This document shows, in pieces, positions 42,331-49,871 of a stretch of 64,000 bases of DNA. Both the position numbers and the translations under genes were made by a program. The DNA is from Streptomyces sp. SJL17-4 (GTDB lineage Bacteria > Actinomycetota > Actinomycetes > Streptomycetales > Streptomycetaceae). The DNA is taken from NCBI RefSeq assembly GCF_036826855.1, contig NZ_CP104578.1, forward strand, positions 5,987,501-6,051,500, in the 5' to 3' direction. Under the pieces are notes generated by a model, which searched no databases, was not told the origin of the DNA, and saw only the letters and a list, made by a program, of their open reading frames with translations. The number at the start of each line of letters is the position of its first letter. Within the stretch, counting starts at the first letter, position 1.

Positions 42331-43212
42331 CTATTCCGGCTCGTACGTGACGTAGGTCCTGTGGGGCGGCTCACCCGGGGAGGGCTTCTCGGGGCCCTCG
42401 AATGTGACCTGGGCCTCGAAGTTCGCCCGCCGCGTCGCCCGCCGCAGCGCCTTCAGGAGCGTCCCGCCGATGGTCACGGTGAGGACGACGGTGAGAACGG
42501 CCCGTCCCAGGTCCCAGCCGAGGGAGGTGGCGGTGATGTAGGCGAGGAAACGGACCAGGTTCTCGTGCAGCGGGGCGCCCGGCTGGAACGAGACACCGCT
42601 GCTCAGGCCCTGGAGCAGCACCCAGCCCTGCAGATTCATGATCGTGCCGTACGCGAACGCCGCCACGAAGCCGTACGCCGAGAGCATCAGCAGCTCACCC
42701 CGGCCCCGCAGCCGGCCCGGCCGGGGCAGCAGCCCGGCGCCCATCGTGAACCAGCCCATCGACAGCATCTGGAACGGCATCCACGGCCCCACACCCCCCG
42801 TGAGCAGGGCCGACGCGAACATCGTCACCGCGCCGAGGACGAAGCCGAAGCCCGGCCCGAGGACCCGGCCGCTCAGCACCATCAGGAAGAACATCGGCTC
42901 CAGACCGGCCGTCCCCGCGCCCAGCGGCCGCAGGGCCGCGCCGACGGCGGCCAGCACGCCCAGCATCGCCACCGCCTTCGCGTCCATCCCGCAGTCCGCG
43001 ATCGTCGCCACGACCACCGCGACGAGGAGCGGCAGCAGCGCCGCGAACAGCCACGGCGCGTCCCCGGCGTGCGAGGTCACGGCGGAGCCGGCGTCCGCGA
43101 AGAGGGGCCAGCAGAAGGCGAACAGCCCGATGAGGGAGACGAGGGCCAGGGCGGCGACGGAGCGGGGCCCCAGCCGGACCGCGCGGACCGGGCGGACCGG
43201 GCGCGTACTCAC
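42331..43212 (-). CDS. ECF transporter substrate-binding (S) membrane component, probably for cobalamin
   Basis: 293 residues, about 7-8 transmembrane segments: SVAALALVSLIGLFAFCWPLF, WLFAALLPLLVAVVVATI, AVAMLGVLAAVGAALRPLGAGTAGLEPMFFLMVLSGRVLGPGFGFVLGAVTMFASALLTGGVGPWMPFQMLSMGWFTMGAGLLP. The last block is the S-component pattern of the ECF-transporter family. GTG 43212 overlaps the ATPase stop (GTGA) and GGAGGCGG precedes it. It is last in the B12-riboswitch operon, hence the cobalamin assignment. Confidence 0.88.
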   Translation of the reverse strand: MSTRPVRPVRAVRLGPRSVAALALVSLIGLFAFCWPLFADAGSAVTSHAGDAPWLFAALLPLLVAVVVATIADCGMDAKAVAMLGVLAAVGAALRPLGAGTAGLEPMFFLMVLSGRVLGPGFGFVLGAVTMFASALLTGGVGPWMPFQMLSMGWFTMGAGLLPRPGRLRGRGELLMLSAYGFVAAFAYGTIMNLQGWVLLQGLSSGVSFQPGAPLHENLVRFLAYITATSLGWDLGRAVLTVVLTVTIGGTLLKALRRATRRANFEAQVTFEGPEKPSPGEPPHRTYVTYEPE

Positions 43213-44939
43213 AGCGCCGCCTCCACCTGTTCGACCGTGAGCCACGGCTGCGGGGCCAGGATCTTCGCCACCTGCGGCGAGAACGACGGGGAGGAGACGA
43301 CGACCTCGGCCGTCGGCCCGTCCGCCACCACCTCGCCGTCGGCGATGATCACCACCCGGTGCGCCAGCTCGGCCGCCAGCTCCACGTCGTGCGTCGCGAG
43401 CACGATCGCGTGTCCGTCGGCGGCGAGGGTACGGAGATGGGCGACGAGCCGCGCCTTCGCCGCGTAGTCCAGGCCGCGGGTCGGCTCGTCCAGGAGGAGC
43501 AGGGGCGGGCGGCCGGTCAGGACGACGGCGAGCGCGAGTGCCAGCCGCTGGCCCTCCGACAGGTCCCGGGGGTGGGTGTCGTCCGCGACGCCCGGCAGCA
43601 GCTCGGACACCAGCGCCCGGCAGGTCCCGGGCGCCGCGCCCGCGTCCCCGTCGGCCGCCGCGCACTCGGCGGCGACGGTGTCCGCGTACAGCAGGTCGCG
43701 CGGCTCCTGCGGAACCAGGCCGACCTGGCGGATCAGCTCGCGGGGGCTGGTGGTGTGCGGGGTCCGGCCCGCGACGCGGACGGTGCCGGAGGTCGGGGCG
43801 ATCATGCCGACGAGGGTGGAGAGGAGGGTGGACTTGCCGGCGCCGTTGCGGCCCATGAGGGCGAGGGTCTCGCCCGCCTGGACCTGGAGGTCGATGCGGC
43901 GGAGGGCTTCGACGCGGCCACGGCGGACGCCGAGGCGTTCGGTGAGGACGAGGGGGGCCGTGGTGGGGCCCGGTGCGTGGGGGCGGCGCCGCTTGAAGAG
44001 GGACTGCGCGGAAAGCCGGCCCGCCGGGCGAAGGTTCAGCCCGTCCGGCGTTCGAGGACCGGGGTCCGGGGCGGAGCCCCGGTTACGGGAAGGGGCGGGG
44101 TGGGGAAAGAGCCCCGCAGGGCCCCCGGGAACCCGCCCCTCCAGCCGCGCCTTCAACCCGCCCGCCCGCCGCCGCGCGTCCCGCACCGTCATCGGCAACG
44201 GATCCCACCCCGCCAGCCGACCCAGCCCCACCACCGGCGGATGCACCGGCGACACCGCCATGATCTCGGCCGGCGGGCCCATCACGCCGTCCGGCAGCAG
44301 CAGCACCTGGTCCGCGTACTGCACCACCCGCTCCAGCCGGTGCTCCGCGAGCAGCACCGTCGTCCCCAGGTCGTGCACCAGCCGTTGCAGCACCGCCAGG
44401 ACGTCCTCCGCCGCCGACGGGTCCAGCGCGGACGTCGGCTCGTCCAGGACCAGGACCTTCGGGTGCGGGGTCAGGACCGAGCCGATCGCGACCCGCTGGC
44501 GCTGGCCCCCGGAGAGCGTCGCGATCGGGCGGTCGCGGAGTTCCGCGAGGCCGAGCAGGTCCAGGGTCTCCTCGACCCGGCGCCGCATGGCGCCCGGCGC
44601 GAGGCCCAGGGACTCCATGCCGTACGCCAGCTCGTCCTCGACCGTGTCGGTGACGAAGTGCGCGGACGGGTCCTGGCCGACCGTGCCCACCAGGTCCGCC
44701 AGCTCGCGCGGCGGATGGGTGCGGGTGTCGCGGCCGTCGACCGTGACCCGGCCGGTCAGGGTGCCGCCCGTGAAGTGGGGGACGAGGCCGGAGACCGCGC
44801 CGAGGAGGGTCGACTTGCCGACGCCGGAGGGGCCGACGAGCAGCACCAGCTCCCCCTCGGGGACGGTGAGGTCCAGGCCCTTCAGGGTGGGCCTGGCGTC
44901 CTCCCCGTACCTCACCGAGACGTTCTCGAAGCGGATCAC
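43209..44939 (-). CDS. ECF transporter fused double ATPase (EcfA1-EcfA2 type)
   Basis: 576 residues with two ABC ATPase domains. First: Walker A VGPSGVGKST (about 36-45), ATLSGGQRQRVAIGSVLTPHPKVLVLDEPTSALD, H-loop AEHRLE. Second: MGRNGAGKST (about 360-370), RDLSEGQRLALALAVVLTGRPPLLLLDEPTRGLD, ATHDVE. The linker between them (about 270-330, RVPGGPAGLFPHPAPSRNRG...QSLFKRRRPHAP) is encoded by an interspersed Streptomyces repeat. GTG 44939 overlaps the T-component stop. It powers the cobalamin importer. Confidence 0.93.
   Translation of the reverse strand: MIRFENVSVRYGEDARPTLKGLDLTVPEGELVLLVGPSGVGKSTLLGAVSGLVPHFTGGTLTGRVTVDGRDTRTHPPRELADLVGTVGQDPSAHFVTDTVEDELAYGMESLGLAPGAMRRRVEETLDLLGLAELRDRPIATLSGGQRQRVAIGSVLTPHPKVLVLDEPTSALDPSAAEDVLAVLQRLVHDLGTTVLLAEHRLERVVQYADQVLLLPDGVMGPPAEIMAVSPVHPPVVGLGRLAGWDPLPMTVRDARRRAGGLKARLEGRVPGGPAGLFPHPAPSRNRGSAPDPGPRTPDGLNLRPAGRLSAQSLFKRRRPHAPGPTTAPLVLTERLGVRRGRVEALRRIDLQVQAGETLALMGRNGAGKSTLLSTLVGMIAPTSGTVRVAGRTPHTTSPRELIRQVGLVPQEPRDLLYADTVAAECAAADGDAGAAPGTCRALVSELLPGVADDTHPRDLSEGQRLALALAVVLTGRPPLLLLDEPTRGLDYAAKARLVAHLRTLAADGHAIVLATHDVELAAELAHRVVIIADGEVVADGPTAEVVVSSPSFSPQVAKILAPQPWLTVEQVEAAL
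44013..44125. repeat. Streptomyces interspersed repeat inserted in frame in the ATPase linker
   Basis: The stretch with gttcagcccgtccggcgttcg, ccggggtccggggcggagcc and gggaaggggcggggtgggg is the pattern of a repeat commonly seen between Streptomyces genes. Here it is translated as the linker between the two ATPase domains. Confidence 0.65.
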
Positions 44940-46090
44940 GCCTTCTCCTTCGAAGCGGGAGCGGGTACGGGAGCGGGTACGGGTAGGGGAGCGGGTACGG
45001 GTACGGGAGCCACGAACGCCGGCACCAGACCTACCAGGACCGACACCGCAGGCCAGAGCGGCAGCTCCGGCGCCTCCAGCGGTACGACCCCGGGGTGCAG
45101 CGCCTCCGGCGCGTACGCGTTCGCCCAGATCATCAGGACCGCCACCGTCACCCCCGAGCCCGCGACCAGCCAGGCCCGCACCCCCCAGCGGTCCGGCCGG
45201 TACCGGGTGCGGACCGTGCGGCGCCCGCCGAGCCGCAGCCCCGCCATGGCCGCGAGCAGCCCGGCGCCGAGCAGCGGCAGCCCGTATCCCGCGCCCTCCG
45301 CCGCGAGGAGCCCGTACGATCCGGCGCAGATTCCGAGCAGTCCGCCCAGGGTCAGGACGTTCGTGGTGCGGCGTACCGAGGCCGGGACCTGCGCCGTACG
45401 GCCGTACCCGCGCGCGTCCATCGACGCAGCGACCGCGATCGACCGCTCCAGGGCCCCCTCCAGGACCGGCAGACCGATCTGGAGCACCGCCCGCACCCCG
45501 CCGGTGGGGCGGCCGCGCAGGCGTCGGGCGGTACGCAGCCGCACCACGTCCGCGACCATGTTCGGCGCGAACGTCATCGCGACGACGACGGCGACCCCGG
45601 CCTCGTACAGCGCGCCCGGCAGCGACTTGAGCAGCCGCGCCGGGTTGGCGAGCGAGTTCGCCGCGCCCACGCAGATCAGCAGGGTCGCCAGCTTCGCGCC
45701 GTCGTACAGCGCGAACACCAGCTGCTCGGCCGTCACCCGCCCCCCGATCCGTACCCCCTGCGCCCACTCGGGCAGCGGCACCTCGGGCAGCGTGAACAGC
45801 ATGTGGGTCCCCGGGATCGGGGAGCCGAGCAGCAGCGAGAACACGACCCGCAGGAAGACGACGAACAGACCGAGCTTCACGAACGCGCCGTACGAGCGCG
45901 CCCAGGGCGCGTCCGTACGCCGGGCCGCCACGACATAGCCCGCGACCCCCACCAGCAGACCGAGCAGGAGCGGGTTGGTCGTGCGCGAGGCGGCCACGGC
46001 CAGGCCGAGCGCCCACACCCACCACGCACCGGCGTGCAGGGCGTTGGACCGGCTCGCCTCCGGGGCGCGGAGGACGGAACTCACCTTCAT
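44936..46090 (-). CDS. ECF transporter transmembrane (T) component, EcfT/CbiQ family
   Basis: 384 residues with about 6-8 helices (GAWWVWALGLAVAASRTTNPLLLGLLVGVAGYVVAARR; LGLFVVFLRVVFSLLLG). The coupling-helix signature is SIAVAASMDARGYG (ARG motif) and ADVVRLRTARRLRG. The C-terminal tail has PVPVPAPLPVPAPVPAPA repeats, coding in a gtacgg tandem. GTGA overlap with the ATPase gene. It couples the ATPases to the S component. Confidence 0.92.
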   Translation of the reverse strand: MKVSSVLRAPEASRSNALHAGAWWVWALGLAVAASRTTNPLLLGLLVGVAGYVVAARRTDAPWARSYGAFVKLGLFVVFLRVVFSLLLGSPIPGTHMLFTLPEVPLPEWAQGVRIGGRVTAEQLVFALYDGAKLATLLICVGAANSLANPARLLKSLPGALYEAGVAVVVAMTFAPNMVADVVRLRTARRLRGRPTGGVRAVLQIGLPVLEGALERSIAVAASMDARGYGRTAQVPASVRRTTNVLTLGGLLGICAGSYGLLAAEGAGYGLPLLGAGLLAAMAGLRLGGRRTVRTRYRPDRWGVRAWLVAGSGVTVAVLMIWANAYAPEALHPGVVPLEAPELPLWPAVSVLVGLVPAFVAPVPVPAPLPVPAPVPAPASKEKA

Positions 46091-46130
46091 ACGGGGCTCG
46101 TCTTCGTCTTCGTACAGGGCCTACCCGGGC

Positions 46131-46937
46131 TCATCTGCGGCGGCGGGCCTTCCAGATCGCCGCCCCGCCCAGGGCCAGCACGGCCGCCCCGCCGGCGAGC
46201 ACGCCGAAGGACGGGCCCCCGCCCCCCTCGCGGGCGGACGCCGACGCGTCGCTCGGCGCGGCCGCCGCCGGGGTCCTCCCGGTCTCGCCGGCATCCCCGG
46301 TCTCGCCGGCATCCCCGCTCTCGCCGGTCTCGCCGCTCTCCGCGACCGGCTCGCCGCAGCCCCGCGCCGGGTAGCCGGCGATCCCGCACAGCATCGCCGC
46401 GCTGTCGTACCGGAGCGGCTTCGCCACCACGGCGAGCGCGTCCGCGCCCGTCGCGTCCTCAGGGACCTGGGCGCAGCCGACCTTGATCGGCTTCGCCGGC
46501 GGGGTCTCGCCGGGCGCCGCGTCCGCCGGGCCGCCGAAGTCGACGACGACCGCGACCCGCTTCGTGCCGTCCTTCTTCTCCACGCCCCCGCAGATCCCCG
46601 AGAAGTCGGGGGCGGCGGACGGCAGCGAGGTGTCGTTCGTGCCGTTGCTGATCGCGAAGCGGAAGCCGATCGCGTCGCCGTCGGCGGGGCGGGCGGTCGC
46701 CGGACCCTGTGTGGCGTAAGCCCAGGGCTTTCCGCCGTCGCTCTCCCAGAACGACCAGTAGCGGTAACCGGAAGCCTGCGCCGGAGCCGCCGCGGCCACG
46801 ACCGCGGTGAACGTCAGCAGCGCCCCGGCCGCAGCTCCCGCGACACGCGAGCCACGCCGCCCCGCACCGTTCCCGCGCGCAGCGTCCTCCCGCGCAGCAG
46901 TCTTCCGCCCCGCACCGTTCCCTCTCGCGGCGGTCAC
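46131..46937 (-). CDS. Secreted, C-terminally anchored surface protein of the B12 operon (SCO2322-like)
   Basis: 268 residues. An ARGNGAGR-repeat start leads to a signal sequence (VAGAAAGALLTFTAVVAAAAPAQAS), then a domain with GYRYWSFWESDGGKPWAYATQGPATARPADGDAIGFRFAISNG, FSGICGGVEKKDGTKRVAVVVDFG and KVGCAQVPEDATGADAL. An acidic GETGESGDAGET stalk and a C-terminal helix plus RRRR follow. It resembles a family I know as SCO2322-like proteins. GTG 46937 overlaps the upstream stop. With the prenyltransferase-like protein it may form a two-part extracellular cobalamin binder; that is inference. Confidence 0.82.
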   Translation of the reverse strand: MTAARGNGAGRKTAAREDAARGNGAGRRGSRVAGAAAGALLTFTAVVAAAAPAQASGYRYWSFWESDGGKPWAYATQGPATARPADGDAIGFRFAISNGTNDTSLPSAAPDFSGICGGVEKKDGTKRVAVVVDFGGPADAAPGETPPAKPIKVGCAQVPEDATGADALAVVAKPLRYDSAAMLCGIAGYPARGCGEPVAESGETGESGDAGETGDAGETGRTPAAAAPSDASASAREGGGGPSFGVLAGGAAVLALGGAAIWKARRRR

Positions 46938-48196
46938 TTCTTGCGGCCGCTCACGAGGAAGCCGATGCCGACGCCGACGACCATGCCGATGCCGATGATC
47001 CACCAGATGTCGAAGCCCAGGCCGCCCTCGTCGTCACTCGTGGAGGAGGCCGAGGTGTCCGGGGTCTTCGGCGCCGGGCCGGTGGCGTTGAGCTGCTCCA
47101 CCAGGTCCGCCGTACCGAACTCGCGCGGGTCCGTCTCCGTCGCCCGCGCGGCCAGGATCAGCTGCGCGTACGCGGCCGGTCCGCCCTCCTTCGCCCAGGC
47201 GGCGGAGTTCTTCTCCAGCCACTCCACGGAGGGCTTCGCCTCCTTCGCGGCGCCGGACGCGGCGAGCGCGACGACGGCGTCGGCGGTGTTGCCGACGTCG
47301 GGCTGCTCGGTGGTGTCGGTGGCACCCGGCATCGGCGGCAGGGTCAGGTGGCCCGTCTTCGCGAGGGCCTTCGCCAGGTAGGAGGCGCCGTTGAGCGCGG
47401 CCCGCTCGACCGTCGGCTTCGACAGGTCGTTGCAGACCGGCGGCTGCTCGGGCGAGGCCTTGGTGGCGACGACGCTCTTGCCGAGCCCCGCGAGGGTGGC
47501 CGCGGCGGTGGCGTCGGCGTTGGCGAGCAGCTTTCCGGCCTTGTCGGGCTGGTACGCGAACGCACCCGCGCCGTCCTTGTCCGAGCAGGGCAGCGCGAAG
47601 GTGAGGAGCGCGTCGTAGGGGGTACGGCCCTCGGCGGAGGTGAACGAGCCCGGCCGGACCCCCGTCGCGGCGAGCGCGCCGACGACGACCGAGGTGGAGT
47701 TGGCGTCACTGGCGCCGCCGGGGCTGTAGCCCCAGCCGCCGTCCTTGTTCTGCACGGTACGCAGCCAGTCGGAGCCCGCCTTGACGGCCTTGTCGATCGT
47801 CTCCGGGGAGGCGGACTGCTTCCGGACGGCGCGGAGCCCCTGCACGGCGAGGGCGGTGGCGTTGGTGTCCCGCATGGTCTTGGCGTCGCAGGCCGCCGTG
47901 GCGTCCGCGCGGTACGAGCTGAACGAGCCGTCCGCGCACTGCTGGCCGAGCAGCCAGTCCACGGCCTTGTCGGAGGGCTGGAAGTTGGTGGCGCGCTGGG
48001 CGAGGAAGGCGAGCGACTGACGCCAGACACCGTCGTACGTCGGGTCCTTCGTGCCGTACAGACCGTCCGGGATCGTGACGGCCGAGGGCGTGGGGGAGGG
48101 CGCGGCGGTGGCCGCCCCTGCCACCCCGGCCGCTCCGGTGCCGAGCAGGACGGTGGCGGCTGCGAGCGCGGTGGCGCCGCGGCGGACGGTGTTCAT
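46934..48196 (-). CDS. Surface-anchored prenyltransferase/terpenoid-cyclase-fold protein, probable cobalamin-binding protein
   Basis: 420 residues. Signal peptide (ALAAATVLLGTGAAGVAGA), then an alpha/alpha barrel with repeated ADWLL/QNKDGGWG-type motifs: DKAVDWLLGQQCADGSFSSY, AGSDWLRTVQNKDGGWGYSPGG, YDALLTFALPC and SVEWLEKNSAAW. The stalk TSASSTSDDEGG and a C-terminal helix (WWIIGIGMVVGVGIGFLVSGRKK) anchor it. Human intrinsic factor and transcobalamin use this same barrel fold to bind B12. First gene after the cobalamin riboswitch, with AGGAG before ATG 48196. Confidence 0.85.
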   Translation of the reverse strand: MNTVRRGATALAAATVLLGTGAAGVAGAATAAPSPTPSAVTIPDGLYGTKDPTYDGVWRQSLAFLAQRATNFQPSDKAVDWLLGQQCADGSFSSYRADATAACDAKTMRDTNATALAVQGLRAVRKQSASPETIDKAVKAGSDWLRTVQNKDGGWGYSPGGASDANSTSVVVGALAATGVRPGSFTSAEGRTPYDALLTFALPCSDKDGAGAFAYQPDKAGKLLANADATAAATLAGLGKSVVATKASPEQPPVCNDLSKPTVERAALNGASYLAKALAKTGHLTLPPMPGATDTTEQPDVGNTADAVVALAASGAAKEAKPSVEWLEKNSAAWAKEGGPAAYAQLILAARATETDPREFGTADLVEQLNATGPAPKTPDTSASSTSDDEGGLGFDIWWIIGIGMVVGVGIGFLVSGRKK

Positions 48197-48274
48197 GGGG
48201 CCCTCTCCTGCGGCCGGGCACCGGCACGCCTCAGGGGCACCAGGCTCCGGCTCCGTATTCCTCGACGGTGCCGG

Positions 48275-48392
48275 CGGTCACGTCCCGGACGGGGCATTCC
48301 GACTCACGGCTCCCGGACGGGGGCCACTCACGGTTGCGGGTCAGTGCCGGAGTTCCACCGGCTTCCCCCCGTACGGGCATGATGACGACCCG
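48275..48392 (-). promoter_or_regulatory. Cobalamin (AdoCbl) riboswitch
   Basis: On the minus strand GGGGGAAGCCGGTGGAA is followed by TCCGGCACTGACCCGCAACC and GTGAGTG, which is the B12 box core, with GAGTCGGAATGCC further 3'. Flanking helices (gtcgtcatc upstream; gacgtgacc downstream) fit. It precedes the five-gene operon, so binding of B12 should repress it. Exact ends are approximate. Confidence 0.92.
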
Positions 48393-48440
48393 GCCACTCT
48401 ACCGGCCCGTACGCCCGCGGCCCGGCGGGTGCGAGGCGCC

Positions 48441-49490
48441 TCACACCGCGACGTACTCCACCGGTTCCGTGCCCGGCACTGCCTCCGCGCGGCCGAGTTT
48501 CACCAGGCGGCGCAGATGGGCCTCGGCCTCGCTGACGGCGATGTTCCGGGAGCCGTAGGGGATCTGGTCCCAGGGGCGGTTCCACTCCATCCGCTCGGCG
48601 AGCTGCCAGGGGGTGAGCGGGGTGGCGAGCAGGCCGAGGAGTCCGGTGAGCCGCTCCTCGTGGTGGTCGAGGAGCTCGCGGACCCGGCCGGCGGCGTCGG
48701 TGAAGGCGTGCTGGTGGGCGGGGAGGACCTCGGCGACGCCGAGGCGGCCGATGCGTTCGAGGGAGTCGAGGTAGTCGCCGAGGGGGTCGGTCTCGGTGAG
48801 GTCGTCGGGGTCCTCGTAGAGGCCGATGTGCGGGGAGATCCCGGGCAGCAGATGGTCGCCGGAGAAGAGCCGGCCGTGGCCGGGCAGCCGGGAGGGGTGC
48901 TCCTCCTCCAGGTGGAGGCAGACGTGACCGGGGGTGTGGCCGGGGGTCCAGATCGCGCGCAGTCGACGCCCGGCGAGGTCGAGGAGTTCGCCGGGGACGA
49001 TCTCCCGGTCGGGGAGGGCGGAGTGCAGACCGGGCAGGGTGCGCATCCGGCCGGATGCGCGGGCGGCCCGCAGCGGGGCGAGGTGGTCCTCGGGGGCGCC
49101 GGCGGTGGCGAGCTTGCGGGCGAGGTAGTCGAGCCAGGTGCCGGGTTCGGACTCGCGGGTGCGGCGTACGACGGCGGTGTCGGCGGCGTGCATGGCGATC
49201 CAGGCCCCGGACTCCTCGCGGACCTTGCCGGAGAGCCCGTGGTGGTCGGGGTGGTGGTGCGTGATGACGACCCCGTGGACCTCCGATACGTCGAGCCCCA
49301 ACGCGTCGAGCCCGCCGGTGAGTTCGGACCAGGAGGCGGGATCGTCCCAGCCGGTGTCGACGAGGACCGGACCGCGGTCGGTGTCGAGGACGTGGACCAG
49401 GGTGTGGCCGAGCGGATTGTCGGGGATGGGCACCCGGAGCGACCAGACGCCTCCGCCGTGCTCGGTCACCTGGGGCATGGGTCCCTGCAT
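48441..49490 (-). CDS. MBL-fold metallo-hydrolase
   Basis: 349 residues. VDTGWDDPASW, the ligand motif THHHPDHHG (HxHxDH), TPGHTPGHVCLH, FSGDHLLPGI and a C-terminal winged-helix-like block (LTPWQLAERMEWNRPWDQIPYGSRNIAVSEAEAHLRRLVKLGRAE) match the LACTB2/beta-lactamase-like group with helical tail. Substrate unknown; a thioester or nucleic acid hydrolase is possible. ATG 49490 or 49478 (MPQVTEH). A TetR-type palindrome lies upstream. Confidence 0.9.
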   Translation of the reverse strand: MQGPMPQVTEHGGGVWSLRVPIPDNPLGHTLVHVLDTDRGPVLVDTGWDDPASWSELTGGLDALGLDVSEVHGVVITHHHPDHHGLSGKVREESGAWIAMHAADTAVVRRTRESEPGTWLDYLARKLATAGAPEDHLAPLRAARASGRMRTLPGLHSALPDREIVPGELLDLAGRRLRAIWTPGHTPGHVCLHLEEEHPSRLPGHGRLFSGDHLLPGISPHIGLYEDPDDLTETDPLGDYLDSLERIGRLGVAEVLPAHQHAFTDAAGRVRELLDHHEERLTGLLGLLATPLTPWQLAERMEWNRPWDQIPYGSRNIAVSEAEAHLRRLVKLGRAEAVPGTEPVEYVAV

Positions 49491-49551
49491 GGATCCTCAT
49501 CTCTCCACGGCGGTACGGAGCGTGTTCGACCGTTGCCCATCATAACTAGAA

Positions 49552-49566
49552 CTGACGATCCGTCAG
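49552..49566. promoter_or_regulatory. Palindrome ctgacg-atc-cgtcag upstream of the MBL gene
   Basis: 6-bp arms around three bases, preceded by aactaga; 62 bases from the MBL start. Looks like a TetR-family operator. Confidence 0.6.
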
Positions 49567-49871
49567 GGTAGTCGCTGGTGAGTGGACTTCCCCCCGCCTG
49601 TGACCAGCGAACCAGTTGTCGTTGCTGGTCGTTGCTGGTCGATGCCCAGCCCTCTTGCACGGCCCACGGACGGCCCGAGCGATCGGAACTTGTCGAGCGC
49701 TCGCCCAAGCCGGCCAGGGTCCCTCGCGCGACCTTTGCTCCTGGCGCCCCTAGGTGGGCGATGCGAAGGGGCCTCCCGTGCGGATGGCCCGACCGCACCC
49801 AGCGTGCTTTCACTTCTCACGGGTTCCGTAAGGGCTGCTCGCGGCGGGCGCCCTGACGCTACGCTGCGGCC
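49567..49871. promoter_or_regulatory. Intergenic region before the PIN-HEPN gene
   Basis: A tandem gttgctggtc pair at 49619-49638 is the only repeat seen. TACGCT at 49860-49865 lies six bases before GTG 49872, a -10 element for a leaderless transcript. No tRNA fragment or attachment core was found. Confidence 0.5.
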
